The notes below the pieces were generated by a model. The model saw only the letters and a program-made list of their open reading frames with translations. It was not told the DNA's origin and made no database searches. A program made the translations under genes and the position numbers. This document shows, one piece after another, positions 1-11,137 of a DNA stretch of 64,000 bases. The DNA comes from Sphingomonas sp. Leaf32. GTDB lineage: Bacteria; Pseudomonadota; Alphaproteobacteria; Sphingomonadales; Sphingomonadaceae. Numbering within the stretch: the stretch's first letter is position 1; each line of letters starts with the position of its first letter. The stretch is taken from positions 310,906-374,905 of the forward strand of contig NZ_LMLA01000008.1 in assembly GCF_001421765.1 (NCBI RefSeq), read 5' to 3'.

Positions 1-833
1 ATCGCCAGCACTCGCCGCGCCTGCTTCAGATGCGGGGCGTCGACCATGCGGCCGTCGACCTGTAGCGCCCCGGCGCCGGGGTTCGCGGCGAAGGCGTCGA
101 CGATCGCCTGCGCTCGCGCGACCGCTTCGGTCGAGGGGGTGAAGGCGGCGTTGATGACCGGGACCTGTGCCGGGTGCAGCACCATCATGCCGGTAAAGCC
201 ATCGCGCACGGCGCGGGCGGCATAGGCGGCGAGGCCGGCTTCGTCGCGGATCGCCGGGTACACCGTGTCGATCGCCGCGACCCCGGCGGCGTGCGCGCCG
301 AACAGGGTGAGCGCGCGCACCATTTCATAGGGCGCGGTGTAGCGGCCATCCGCCTCGCGCGAGGTTGCCGCGCCGATCGCGGCGGGCAAATCCTCCGCGC
401 CCCAAGTCAGCCCGGCGAGGCGATGGGCGACCGCCCCATAGCTGCCGAGCTGGAAGATCGCCGCCGGAGTTTCGGTCGCGATCGGCAGCAGCGGGACGTC
501 GCCCAGCCCGCGCGGGGTCAGCAGCGCATCGAGCGCGGTGATCGTCGCCGCGCCCTCCGCCTTGGGCACCACGATCCCGTCGGGCCGGGTGCCGGCCAGC
601 GCGTCGAGATCGGCGAGCGCGAGCGGGCCTTCGACCGGGTTGATCCGCACAAAGCGCGGGAGCGGTCCCCCCTGCCCCAGCCAGTCGTGGACGGCGGCGC
701 GGGCAGTAACCTTGGCCGACGCGGCAACCGCGTCTTCGAGATCGAGGATCAGCGCATCGGCCCCGCTCGCCGCCGCCTTGGCGAAGCGATCCGGCCGGTC
801 GCCGGGGACGAACAGCAGCGAGCGGAGCTTCAT
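1..833 (-). CDS. CitE-like CoA-ester lyase (HpcH/HpaI family), 3' end cut by window
   Basis: About 277 codons are readable and the frame is still open at base 1, so only a few C-terminal residues should be missing (the family is about 275-300 aa). The protein begins MKLRSLLFVPGDRPDRF, the typical start of citrate-lyase-beta-like enzymes. It keeps the DLEDAV acidic motif, the RINP arginine and the LPIATETPAA segment that shape the CoA-ester and Mg2+ site. These enzymes cleave malyl-, citramalyl- or related hydroxyacyl-CoA esters to acetyl-CoA plus a keto acid. The ATG overlaps the stop of the MaoC gene by 4 bases, so the two are probably translationally coupled. A MaoC hydratase with a CitE-like lyase suggests a hydrate-then-cleave step on an unsaturated C5 dicarboxyl-CoA (itaconyl, mesaconyl or citramalyl type), but the substrate cannot be read from sequence. 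Confidence 0.9.
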   Translation of the reverse strand, partial: MKLRSLLFVPGDRPDRFAKAAASGADALILDLEDAVAASAKVTARAAVHDWLGQGGPLPRFVRINPVEGPLALADLDALAGTRPDGIVVPKAEGAATITALDALLTPRGLGDVPLLPIATETPAAIFQLGSYGAVAHRLAGLTWGAEDLPAAIGAATSREADGRYTAPYEMVRALTLFGAHAAGVAAIDTVYPAIRDEAGLAAYAARAVRDGFTGMMVLHPAQVPVINAAFTPSTEAVARAQAIVDAFAANPGAGALQVDGRMVDAPHLKQARRVLA

Positions 834-1279
834 GGCCGGCGCTGCATCAGCGCGGTGCGCAGGCAGCGGCACACCACCTCGCCGCGCTGGTTGTGCAGTT
901 CATGGGCGAAGGTGACGATGCCGGCATCGGGGCGCGAGCGACTGTCCTTGAGCGCGGTGACCTCGGTCGTGGCGCGCAGCGTATCGCCGAGGAACACGGG
1001 TTTGGGCATCACCAGCTGGTCATAGCCGAGATTGGCGACCAGCGTGCCGAGCGTCGTCTCCCCCACCGACAGGCCGACCATCAGCGCGAAGGTGAAGGTG
1101 CCGTTGACGACGATCTGGCCGAACTCCGACGCCTTCGCCGCCTCCGCATCGATGTGCAGCGGCTGCGGGTTATGGGTCATCGCCGAGAACAGCAGATTGT
1201 CGGTTTCGGTCACGGTACGGCGGATCGGATGCTCGATCAGGTCGCCGATTTGCCAATCGTCGTAGAAGCGGCCGGTCAT
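830..1279 (-). CDS. MaoC-family acyl-CoA hydratase
   Basis: 149 aa, starting MTGRFYDDWQIGDLIEHPIR. It has the hotdog-fold MaoC signature: a catalytic Asp/His region in MTHNPQPLHIDAEAAKAS and the VNGTFTFALMVGLSV helix. Such proteins hydrate enoyl-CoA double bonds in the cytoplasm. The start at 1279 overlaps the stop of the biotin-carboxylase gene by 4 bases, and its own stop overlaps the lyase start, so it sits in the middle of a tightly coupled operon. The frame stays open further upstream inside the preceding gene, but the coupled ATG is the natural start. The likely role is hydration of a branched or dicarboxylic enoyl-CoA linked to the leucine branch or to the neighbouring CitE-like lyase. 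The substrate is inferred from context only. Confidence 0.88.
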   Translation of the reverse strand: MTGRFYDDWQIGDLIEHPIRRTVTETDNLLFSAMTHNPQPLHIDAEAAKASEFGQIVVNGTFTFALMVGLSVGETTLGTLVANLGYDQLVMPKPVFLGDTLRATTEVTALKDSRSRPDAGIVTFAHELHNQRGEVVCRCLRTALMQRRP

Positions 1280-3135
1280 GCGGCGTCCTTTTCGATACGG
1301 GCCAATACCACGCCCTCGGCGACCTGCCCGCCGACCGTGGCGGAAAGATCGGCGACGGTGCCGTCGAACGGGCTGAGCAGCGCCTGTTCCATCTTCATCG
1401 CCTCCAACACGACCAGCCGCTGGCCGGCGGTCACGTGGTCGCCTGCCGCGACCTCCACCGCGACGATCCGGCCGGGCATCGGGGAGAGGATCGCGCCGTC
1501 GCCGGCCGACGCGCCGCCGCCCTGCCCCGCGACGGGCGCGGCGAAGGGAAAGGCTTCGCCGGCGGCGAACAGGACGCGCTCGTGCGCGACCTGCGCGACG
1601 GCACCGCCGGGGGCGGACGTGGCGAGGCGGGTGGTGCCGCCGATCGACACCGCGACCCGGTCGTCGGGCGCGGCGTTGAGGCGGAAGCCGGTCAGCGCGC
1701 GCCACGGATCGGTCGGGTCGCCCTGCACCAGCGCGGCGGCGGCGGACCCGGCGATGGTGTCGGACGCGCTGCCATCGGGCACCAGCCGGTCGGCATGGCG
1801 TTCGATGAAGCCGGTATCGATCGCTTCGGCGACGAAATCGGCGTCACCGGCGCAAGCGGCGAGGAAGGCGGCGTTGGTGCGGACCGGCCAGACCTGTACC
1901 GACGCGGCGGCGCGGGCGAGCTTCGCGGCGGCGGCGGCGCGGGTGGGGGCGTGGACGATCAGCTTGGCGATCATCGGGTCGTAATACGGCGTCACCGCAT
2001 CGCCCTGTTCCACCCCGGCATCGACGCGGATGTCGGTCGGGAGTTTCAGGTGGGTGAGCTTACCCGTAGAGGGCAGGAAGCCGGTCGCCGGGTTCTCGGC
2101 ATAGAGCCGCGCCTCCATCGCCCAGCCGGTGATGGAGAGTTCGTCCTGGGCGCGGGGCAGCGGCTCGCCCGACGCGACGCGCAACTGCCATTCGACCAGA
2201 TCGGTGCCGGTAATCGCCTCGGTCACCGGATGTTCGACCTGCAATCGGGTGTTCATTTCCATGAACCAGATGCGGTCGGCGCGCAGCCCTTCGGACGCAT
2301 CGGCGATGAACTCGATCGTGCCCGCCCCGACATAGTCGACCGCGCGCGCTGCGCGGACGGCGGCGTCGCACACGGCGGCGCGGGTAGCGGCATCCATGCC
2401 GGGGGCGGGAGCTTCCTCGATCACCTTCTGATGGCGGCGTTGCAGCGAGCAGTCGCGCTCGAACAGGTGGACCGCATTGCCATGGGTGTCGCCGAAGACC
2501 TGCACCTCGATATGGCGCGGCGACAGGATATATTTCTCGATCAGCACCCGGTCGTCGCCGAACGATGCGGCGGCTTCGCGGCGGCAGCTGTCGAGCGCGT
2601 CGGCAAAGGCGGCGGCGGTGTCGACGCGGCGCATCCCCTTGCCTCCGCCGCCGGCCACCGCCTTGATGAGCACCGGATACCCGATAGCCTCGGCCTCCGC
2701 GCGCAGGCGGTCGGGCGACTGGTTCTCACCCAGATAGCCGGGGGTGACGGGTACGCCGGCGGCGATCATACGCGCCTTGGCCGCGTCCTTCAGGCCCATC
2801 GCGCGAATGGCGGCGGCGGGTGCGCCGACCCAGACGATGCCGGCGGCGACGACCGCCTCGGCGAACTCGGCATTCTCCGACAGGAAGCCATAGCCTGGAT
2901 GGATCGCGGCCGCGCCGGTGGCGCGGGCGGCGGCAAGGATCTTCGCCTGATCGAGATAGCTTTCGCGCGCCGGGGCCGGGCCGATGCACACCGCCTGATC
3001 GGCCTCGCGCACGAAGGGCAGGCCGGCATCGACGTCGCTGTGGACGGCGATCGTGCGCACCCCCAGCCGGCGGGCGGTGCGGAGGATGCGGCGGGCGATC
3101 TCCCCCCGGTTGGCGATCAGCAGCGATTCGATCAT
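1276..3135 (-). CDS. liuD: 3-methylcrotonyl-CoA carboxylase, biotin-containing alpha subunit
   Basis: 619 aa, full length. The order is biotin carboxylase N-domain (IANRGEIARRI at the start), ATP-grasp with the GGGGKGMRR glycine loop near residue 165, the EMNTRLQVEHPVTE motif, the biotin carboxylase C-domain, and a C-terminal biotinyl domain with EAMKMEQ, the biotinylated lysine being K581. It carboxylates its own biotin with ATP and bicarbonate; the beta subunit (4392-5987) then transfers CO2 to 3-methylcrotonyl-CoA in leucine breakdown. Acetyl- or propionyl-CoA carboxylase alpha subunits look similar. The assignment to methylcrotonyl-CoA rests on the company of isovaleryl-CoA dehydrogenase and the carboxyltransferase in one operon. 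A 121-base gap separates it from the DUF3088 gene upstream. Confidence 0.92.
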   Translation of the reverse strand: MIESLLIANRGEIARRILRTARRLGVRTIAVHSDVDAGLPFVREADQAVCIGPAPARESYLDQAKILAAARATGAAAIHPGYGFLSENAEFAEAVVAAGIVWVGAPAAAIRAMGLKDAAKARMIAAGVPVTPGYLGENQSPDRLRAEAEAIGYPVLIKAVAGGGGKGMRRVDTAAAFADALDSCRREAAASFGDDRVLIEKYILSPRHIEVQVFGDTHGNAVHLFERDCSLQRRHQKVIEEAPAPGMDAATRAAVCDAAVRAARAVDYVGAGTIEFIADASEGLRADRIWFMEMNTRLQVEHPVTEAITGTDLVEWQLRVASGEPLPRAQDELSITGWAMEARLYAENPATGFLPSTGKLTHLKLPTDIRVDAGVEQGDAVTPYYDPMIAKLIVHAPTRAAAAAKLARAAASVQVWPVRTNAAFLAACAGDADFVAEAIDTGFIERHADRLVPDGSASDTIAGSAAAALVQGDPTDPWRALTGFRLNAAPDDRVAVSIGGTTRLATSAPGGAVAQVAHERVLFAAGEAFPFAAPVAGQGGGASAGDGAILSPMPGRIVAVEVAAGDHVTAGQRLVVLEAMKMEQALLSPFDGTVADLSATVGGQVAEGVVLARIEKDAA

Positions 3136-3256
3136 CGCGCCGCTCCAAAGTTCACGAAGTTCACACTCGTGCGCAATGCGTGTCGCGCGTGATCCCGTGG
3201 CGCAGTCGCGTGGCGCAACCGATGGTCTGGCACGGCAGCCGGGCTGTAGGAAAGGG

Positions 3257-4171
3257 TCATGGATGCGCCTCCGGAAAGCCGTGGCGGATGTGCAGCGCGT
3301 GCAGCAACCCCTTCATATCGCTGACGAAAAAGGTGCCGTCGTGCCGTCCGTCGGCAAGGGCGGGGTCGGCATTGGGGGCAAGGACCAGCAGCGGCAGGTT
3401 CTGATGCCCCTCGCCCACCGCCGCGATCACCACCTCCCGCGGGAGGGCATAGGGGACGCGGATCACCTCCAGCATCGTCGCCTTGTCGGGGAAGCGCGCG
3501 AGCAGGCCGTCGAGCGTGATGCAGTCGCGGCAATAGAAGGTCCGGTCGGGCCAGGCCGGATCGGCGAAGCTCGGGTCGAGCAGATAGAGGCGGTCACGCA
3601 TGGGTTGTTCCGTGGAGAGGGGCTGGCGGTCGGGATCGGTCGCGAGGCGGTCGGCGGTCGGGGTCGGACGGTCGGTGTCGACGCGGCCGCCCATCAGCGC
3701 AGCGGCGGCAAGCGCGAGGTCGCGGGCGCTGACCTCGGTCGGATGGGTCGGCGGTGGTTGCAGCGGATCGGTGATCGCCGCGCGGGCGGCGACGGGATCG
3801 GCGGCGAAGGCGGCGGCCAGACGCTGGGCGACCGCTTCGGGGAGCGGCGTGGTCGTGCCGCCGGTATGGGGCGTCGTCGAGGGTGCGATGCCCTGCCCGT
3901 CCGCCGGCGGGCGTGCGGCGAGTTGCGCCTCCACCTCCGCCGTCACGCGGGCGACGGTGGCGATGAAGCTGGACAGCGCCATGCCCGGCGGCAGGCTGGC
4001 GATGGCGCGGGTGACCATCGCGACGATCGCGTCATAGGCGACGGTGTCGATGCCGAGCGCGGTCGTGGGGGTGGAAGCCGGCGTTGCCGTCGGCGTGGCC
4101 TTGCCGGGGACGATCGCGGGATCCTGCTGGCCGGGCGGGCGGATGGGGGGGAGGCCGGAGATGGTGGTCAT
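3257..4171 (-). CDS. DUF3088-domain protein with a long proline/alanine-rich N-terminal extension
   Basis: 304 aa. The last 115 residues, from MRDRLYLLDPSF, form a complete DUF3088 domain: a thioredoxin-like fold with FYCRDC as a CxxC-like pair, and the ending FFVSDMKGLLHALHIRHGF. The first 190 residues are low-complexity and rich in Pro, Thr and Ala, with a short helical stretch (VAYDAIVAMVTRAIASLP). I chose the upstream ATG because it has a strong Shine-Dalgarno AAGGAG 8 bases before it, whereas the internal ATG at 3601 has none. DUF3088 proteins are usually only about 110-120 aa. The function is unknown. The gene lies between liuB and liuD, an unusual insertion in the leucine operon. The alternative is a separate short DUF3088 gene starting at 3601. 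Confidence 0.72.
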   Translation of the reverse strand: MTTISGLPPIRPPGQQDPAIVPGKATPTATPASTPTTALGIDTVAYDAIVAMVTRAIASLPPGMALSSFIATVARVTAEVEAQLAARPPADGQGIAPSTTPHTGGTTTPLPEAVAQRLAAAFAADPVAARAAITDPLQPPPTHPTEVSARDLALAAAALMGGRVDTDRPTPTADRLATDPDRQPLSTEQPMRDRLYLLDPSFADPAWPDRTFYCRDCITLDGLLARFPDKATMLEVIRVPYALPREVVIAAVGEGHQNLPLLVLAPNADPALADGRHDGTFFVSDMKGLLHALHIRHGFPEAHP

Positions 4172-4198
4172 GCCACCTTCTCCTTCCGCCAGTCTTCG

Positions 4199-4347
4199 TA
4201 CCCCGGCGCAGGCCGGGGTACGTCCAGTTTTGGGTGGCCGACGTCACGCGACACGACCGCGTACCCCCGCGCAGGCGGGGGGCCAGGGTTGTCGCTAACC
4301 GACGTCAGCCCGTTTCGCTCTGGAACCCCGCCTGCGCGGGGATACGG
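4199..4347. repeat. REP-like palindromes between liuB and the DUF3088 gene
   Basis: A perfect stem TACCCCGGC-GCAG-GCCGGGGTA occupies 4199-4220. A second unit at 4260-4285 and its inverted partner at 4324-4346 (core CCCCGCCTGCGCGGGG) form a pair facing each other. They belong to the same GC-rich palindrome style seen in many gaps of this window. Folded in mRNA they could separate liuB from downstream translation or stabilise the 3' end of the liuAB message. Confidence 0.75.
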
Positions 4348-4391
4348 AAGGAGGCCGCGGGGATACGTGAAGGAAAGGCGAATGGTTGCCA

Positions 4392-5987
4392 TCACATCCG
4401 GAAAATGCCGAACTGCGCGCGATCCGCGATCGGGGCGTTCAGCGTCGCCGACAGCGCGAGGCCCAGCACGTTGCGGGTCTGTTCGGGCAGGATCACGCCG
4501 TCGTCCCACAGGCGGGCGGTGGCATAGTACGGGCTGCCCTCCGCTTCGTAGCGGTCGCGGACCGGGGTCTTGAACGCCTCGGCCTCTTCCGGCGTCCAGT
4601 GGTCCGCATCGCGGTGGACGGTCGCCAGCACGCTCGCCGCCTGTTCGCCGCCCATCACCGAAATGCGGCTGTTGGGCCAAGTGAACAGGAAGCGCGGGGA
4701 ATAGGCACGACCGCACATGCCGTAATTGCCCGCGCCGAAGCTGCCGCCGATCAGCACGGTGATCTTGGGCACCTGCGCCGTGGCGACGGCAGTGACCAGC
4801 TTCGCGCCATGCTTGGCGATCCCCTCGGCTTCATACTTGCCGCCGACCATGAAGCCCGAGATATTCTGAAGGAACAGCAGCGGCGTGCGGCGCTGGCAAG
4901 CGAGTTCGATGAAATGCGCGCCCTTCTGCGCGCTTTCGGAGAACAGCACGCCGTTGTTCGCAAGGATCGCGACCGGCATCCCCCAGATGCGGGCGAAGCC
5001 GCACACGAGGGTCGTGCCGTAGAGCGGCTTGAACTCGTGCAGTTCGGACCCGTCGACCAGCCGCGCGATGACCTCACGCACGTCATAGGGTGCGCGGACG
5101 TCGGTGGGCACGATCCCGGCAAGGTCAGCGGGATCGTACAGCGGTGGACGCGGGTCGGTCAGCGCCATCTCCGCACGGCGCGGCGGCGGCAGGGTCGCGA
5201 CGATGTCGCGGACGATCAGCAGCGCCTGTTGGTCGTCGTCGGCGACATGATCGACCACGCCCGACTTGCGGCCATGGGTGTCGGCCCCGCCCAGTTCCTC
5301 GGCGGTGATGACCTCTCCGGTCGCGGCCTTCACCAGCGGCGGGCCGGCGAGGAAGATCGTGCCCTGGTTGCGGACGATCACCGTTTCGTCGGACATGGCG
5401 GGCACGTACGCGCCGCCGGCGGTGCAACTGCCCAGCACGCAGGCGATCTGGGGAATGCCCTTCGCCGACATCTGCGCCTGATTGAAGAAGATGCGGCCGA
5501 AATGGTCGCGGTCGGGAAACACCTCCGCCTGATGCGGCAGGTTCGCGCCGCCGCTGTCGACCAGATAGATGCACGGCAGATGATTCTCGGTCGCGATCTC
5601 CTGCGCGCGGAGATGCTTTTTCACCGTCATCGGGAAATACGCGCCGCCCTTTACCGTCGGGTCGTTGGCGACGATCATCACCTGCCGGCCATGGACTTGG
5701 CCCATGCCGGCGATGACGCCCGCCGCCGGGGCCTCGTCGCCATACATGCCATTCGCCGCCAGCGCGCCGACCTCGAGGAACGGCGATCCGGCGTCGAGGA
5801 CGCGGTGGATGCGGTCGCGGGGCAGCAGCTTGCCGCGTGCGACATGGCGTTCGCGGCTGCGCTCCGGCCCGCCGAGCGATGTCGTGGCGATCCGTGCGCG
5901 CAGCTCGTTGGCCAAAGCGGCATTGTGCGCGGCGTTGGCGGCGAAACCGGCCGAGCTTCGATCGATCAGCGTCGGCAGCACCGTCAT
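4392..5987 (-). CDS. liuB: 3-methylcrotonyl-CoA carboxylase, carboxyltransferase beta subunit
   Basis: 531 aa, the normal size for MCC beta. It starts [20 protein letters not shown] and carries the two crotonase-like carboxyltransferase halves. Acyl-CoA carboxyltransferase signatures include [51 protein letters not shown], and [25 protein letters not shown] in the second half. It transfers CO2 from biotin on LiuD to 3-methylcrotonyl-CoA to give 3-methylglutaconyl-CoA. Its ATG overlaps the stop of liuA by 4 bases. The segments [11 protein letters not shown] and [15 protein letters not shown] are typical of the methylcrotonyl rather than the propionyl enzyme. Confidence 0.94.
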   Translation of the reverse strand: MTVLPTLIDRSSAGFAANAAHNAALANELRARIATTSLGGPERSRERHVARGKLLPRDRIHRVLDAGSPFLEVGALAANGMYGDEAPAAGVIAGMGQVHGRQVMIVANDPTVKGGAYFPMTVKKHLRAQEIATENHLPCIYLVDSGGANLPHQAEVFPDRDHFGRIFFNQAQMSAKGIPQIACVLGSCTAGGAYVPAMSDETVIVRNQGTIFLAGPPLVKAATGEVITAEELGGADTHGRKSGVVDHVADDDQQALLIVRDIVATLPPPRRAEMALTDPRPPLYDPADLAGIVPTDVRAPYDVREVIARLVDGSELHEFKPLYGTTLVCGFARIWGMPVAILANNGVLFSESAQKGAHFIELACQRRTPLLFLQNISGFMVGGKYEAEGIAKHGAKLVTAVATAQVPKITVLIGGSFGAGNYGMCGRAYSPRFLFTWPNSRISVMGGEQAASVLATVHRDADHWTPEEAEAFKTPVRDRYEAEGSPYYATARLWDDGVILPEQTRNVLGLALSATLNAPIADRAQFGIFRM

Positions 5988-7144
5988 TGCGCGCGCGTCC
6001 CCTCACCCAGCAATTCGCGACCGATCAGCATCCGGCGAACTTCGTTGGTCCCGGCACCGATGTCGAGCAGCTTCGCATCGCGATAATAGCGTTCGACCGG
6101 CCAGTCCTTCGTGTACCCTGCGCCGCCCAGCGCCTGGATCGCGTCATTGGCGACCTTCACCGCGTTTTCGGACGCCAGCAGGATCGCGCCCGCCGCGTCG
6201 TGGCGGGTGGTGCGGCCGGCGTCGCACGCCTTCGCCACCGCATAGACATAGGCGCGGGCGGAATTGAGCGCGACCGACATGTCGGCGATCTTGCCCTGCA
6301 TCAACTGGAACGCGCCGATCGGTTTGCCGAACTGCTTGCGCTCGGCGACGAAGGGCAGGACGGTGTCGAGGCACGCCTGCATGATGCCGAGCTGGATGCC
6401 CGACAGCACGACGCGCTCGTAATCGAGGCCCGACATCAGCACGCCGACGCCGCCGTTCAGCGGCCCCATCACGTTTTCGTCCGGTACGAAACAGTCGTTA
6501 AAGACCAGCTCGGCGGTCGGCGATCCGCGCATTCCCATCTTATCGATCTTCTGACCGATCGAGAAGCCATCGAAATCCTGTTCGATCAGGAAGGCGGTGA
6601 TGCCCTTCGATCCGGCATCCGGCTGGGTCTTGGCATAGACGACCAGGGTCGCGGCATAGGGGGCGTTGGTGATCCAGAATTTCGTGCCGTTCAGGCGATA
6701 GCCGCCGTCCACCTTGTCGGCGCGCAGCTTCATCGACACGACGTCGGACCCCGCCCCGGCTTCCGACATCGCCAGTGATCCGACATGCTCGCCGCTGATG
6801 AGTTTGGGCAGATACTTGGCCTTCTGCTCGGCATTGCCCCAGCGCGCGATCTGGTTGACGCACAGGTTCGAATGCGCGCCGTAGGAAAGGCCGACCGAGG
6901 CGGAGGCGCGGGCCACTTCCTCGCACGCGACGACATGTTCGAGATAACCGAGACCGAGGCCGCCATCTTCCTCCTTTACGGTGATACCGTGCAGGCCGAG
7001 CGCGCCCATTTCGGGCCACAGCTCGATGGGGAAGCGATCGTCGGCATCGACCGCCGCCGCGATCGGCGCGATCCGGTCGGCGGCGAAGCGCTGCGTGGTC
7101 TCGCGAATGGCATCGGCCATCTCGCCGAGCGCGAAATCGAGCAT
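5984..7144 (-). CDS. liuA: Isovaleryl-CoA dehydrogenase
   Basis: 386 aa from the ATG at 7144, chosen because GGAGAG lies 6 bases upstream; a TTG at 7156 in the same frame falls inside that ribosome site and is unlikely. Acyl-CoA dehydrogenase fold: the [19 protein letters not shown] flavin/substrate motif, FWITNAP, and a C-terminal [25 protein letters not shown]. The glutamate in [12 protein letters not shown] is at the position of the catalytic base of isovaleryl-CoA dehydrogenase rather than that of short-chain acyl-CoA dehydrogenases. It oxidises isovaleryl-CoA to 3-methylcrotonyl-CoA, passing electrons to ETF. It is the first gene of the operon, coupled by a 4-base overlap to liuB. Confidence 0.94.
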   Translation of the reverse strand: MLDFALGEMADAIRETTQRFAADRIAPIAAAVDADDRFPIELWPEMGALGLHGITVKEEDGGLGLGYLEHVVACEEVARASASVGLSYGAHSNLCVNQIARWGNAEQKAKYLPKLISGEHVGSLAMSEAGAGSDVVSMKLRADKVDGGYRLNGTKFWITNAPYAATLVVYAKTQPDAGSKGITAFLIEQDFDGFSIGQKIDKMGMRGSPTAELVFNDCFVPDENVMGPLNGGVGVLMSGLDYERVVLSGIQLGIMQACLDTVLPFVAERKQFGKPIGAFQLMQGKIADMSVALNSARAYVYAVAKACDAGRTTRHDAAGAILLASENAVKVANDAIQALGGAGYTKDWPVERYYRDAKLLDIGAGTNEVRRMLIGRELLGEGTRAQ

Positions 7145-7211
7145 GTCTCTCTCCAATTGTCCGGTCTGTGCCGGATCGTATCTGTCGTTACCATTAGGCC
7201 CGGGATGCCGG

Positions 7212-8402
7212 TCAGCGCAAGGCGTTGCCCTCCCCCGAGTCGAGGCAGCGCAGGATCGCGTCGCGGTCGAAGGCCGGCGGCGGGGGTGTCGTCATCGGCG
7301 CGATGTCAACCGGGCGGCCGATCAGGACCGCGCCGAAGCGGCGGTCGCCCTGCCCCGCGCAGCGCTTCGCCGCGGTCAGCAACTTCGGCGGCGTGGCCCA
7401 GCCCTCATACGACAGGCGGAACGTGCCCCAGTGGATCGCCATGCCGCGCGATGCGCCCAGCCGCTGAAACACGTCCAGCGCATCGACCGGGCCGATATGC
7501 GCGCCGCTGGTCATCTGGCCCGGCTGGAACCGGAAGGCACCGATGGGGATCAGCGCCAAGCGGATCGGGCCGAGCGCCGCCGCCTCGCGCACCCACGCCC
7601 CGTCGCCCATGCCGGTATCGCCCGCGAAGAACAGGTTGCCGCCGGGCAGTTCGACGACGAACGCCGACCACAGCGCACGGTTGCGATCGACGAACCAGCG
7701 GCTGGACCAATGGTGGTTGCGCACGACATGGACGGTTGCCCCGCCGACCCGCTCCGCCTGTCGCCAGTCGAGCGCGGTCGCTGCCATGCCGGCGCCGCCC
7801 AGGATGGCGTCGTTGCCGAGCGACGTGACGATCGCGGGGCGGTCGCGGTCCCAGATGCGTTTCAGCGTCGACAGGTCGAGATGGTCGTAATGATTGTGGC
7901 TGATGAGGATCAGGTCGATCTTCGGCAGCTTGTCCAGCGCGATGCCGGGCTGCGCCACCCGCTTCGGCCCGAAGCCGAACGGGCCGGCGCGGTCGTTCCA
8001 GACGGGATCGGTCAGGATATTGAGGCCGGGCGCCTGCACCAGCACCGACGCGTGGCCGACCCAGGTGACGCGCATCGGCGTGGCTCTCGGATCGCGCGCG
8101 GGCGGGGTGGCGGCGGGGAGCAGGTCGGCAGGCTTCGCCGAGGTCACCGGGACCTGGGTCGGCCAGTCCGGACGACCATCGGTGCCGGTGACCTGCTGCC
8201 AGAGATAATGGGCGCGCCCACCGGCCGGGCGGGATGTATCGTCGCCATCGGGATTGAAGAAGCGCGCACCATCGAAATGGTCGCCCGCCACGCCCTGATA
8301 ATAGAGGCTGTCGAGGAAGCGGGGCACGATGGTGACGACGAGACAAAGGACCGCGACGATCCACACGCCGGTCCAGACCAGCCCCTTGATGATGCGCCCC
8401 AT
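7212..8402 (-). CDS. Membrane-anchored metallo-beta-lactamase-fold hydrolase (UlaG/NAPE-PLD type)
   Basis: 396 aa from [14 protein letters not shown]. One N-terminal membrane helix (about residues 6-28) is followed by a periplasmic MBL domain: [23 protein letters not shown], then [17 protein letters not shown] (the HxHxDH zinc motif with Asn in place of the first Asp-like spacer), and [10 protein letters not shown]. This layout matches the Lactamase_B_2 group that includes N-acyl-phosphatidylethanolamine phospholipase D and RomA-like proteins. The substrate is unknown and a lipid or phosphodiester is plausible. The frame extends to 8465, but that would overlap the clpB promoter at 8445-8472, so I prefer the start at 8402. 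Confidence 0.85.
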   Translation of the reverse strand: MGRIIKGLVWTGVWIVAVLCLVVTIVPRFLDSLYYQGVAGDHFDGARFFNPDGDDTSRPAGGRAHYLWQQVTGTDGRPDWPTQVPVTSAKPADLLPAATPPARDPRATPMRVTWVGHASVLVQAPGLNILTDPVWNDRAGPFGFGPKRVAQPGIALDKLPKIDLILISHNHYDHLDLSTLKRIWDRDRPAIVTSLGNDAILGGAGMAATALDWRQAERVGGATVHVVRNHHWSSRWFVDRNRALWSAFVVELPGGNLFFAGDTGMGDGAWVREAAALGPIRLALIPIGAFRFQPGQMTSGAHIGPVDALDVFQRLGASRGMAIHWGTFRLSYEGWATPPKLLTAAKRCAGQGDRRFGAVLIGRPVDIAPMTTPPPPAFDRDAILRCLDSGEGNALR

Positions 8403-8444
8403 CACACCCGAACGCGGTCCGGCAAGTTTCGATGCGCGGCCACT

Positions 8445-8472
8445 CTTGTGTTGCTCATTTACCACACCATAT
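8445..8472 (+). promoter_or_regulatory. Candidate RpoH (heat-shock sigma) promoter of clpB
   Basis: CTTGTG at 8445-8450 and CCATAT at 8467-8472 are separated by 16 bases. This resembles the sigma-32 consensus (CTTGAA / CCATNT), and the -10 element lies about 28 bases before the clpB ATG. clpB is a classic RpoH target. Two mismatches to consensus keep this tentative. Confidence 0.5.
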
Positions 8473-8500
8473 CGCCGACAACATCACAGGGGAGCATCCC

Positions 8501-11077
<2,577 letters not shown>

Positions 11078-11083
11078 AACGAA

Positions 11084-11116
11084 AAAGGCGCCCTCCCCCA
11101 CGGGGAAGGCGCCTTT
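11084..11116. terminator. Bidirectional intrinsic terminator between clpB and a TonB receptor
   Basis: The inverted repeat AAAGGCGCC...GGCGCCTTT encloses a C-rich/G-rich inner stem. Read on the minus strand it is followed by a T-rich run (TTTTTCGTTTT), and on the plus strand by CTTTCTCC. It serves both convergent genes, more convincingly the receptor. Confidence 0.8.
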
Positions 11117-11137
11117 CTCCTGACTTACGCTATCCGA

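Noticed and set aside
3257..3601. DUF3088 as a separate short gene
   Set aside because: No ribosome site precedes 3601, while the upstream ATG at 4171 has a strong one in the same uninterrupted frame. It is kept only as an alternative.
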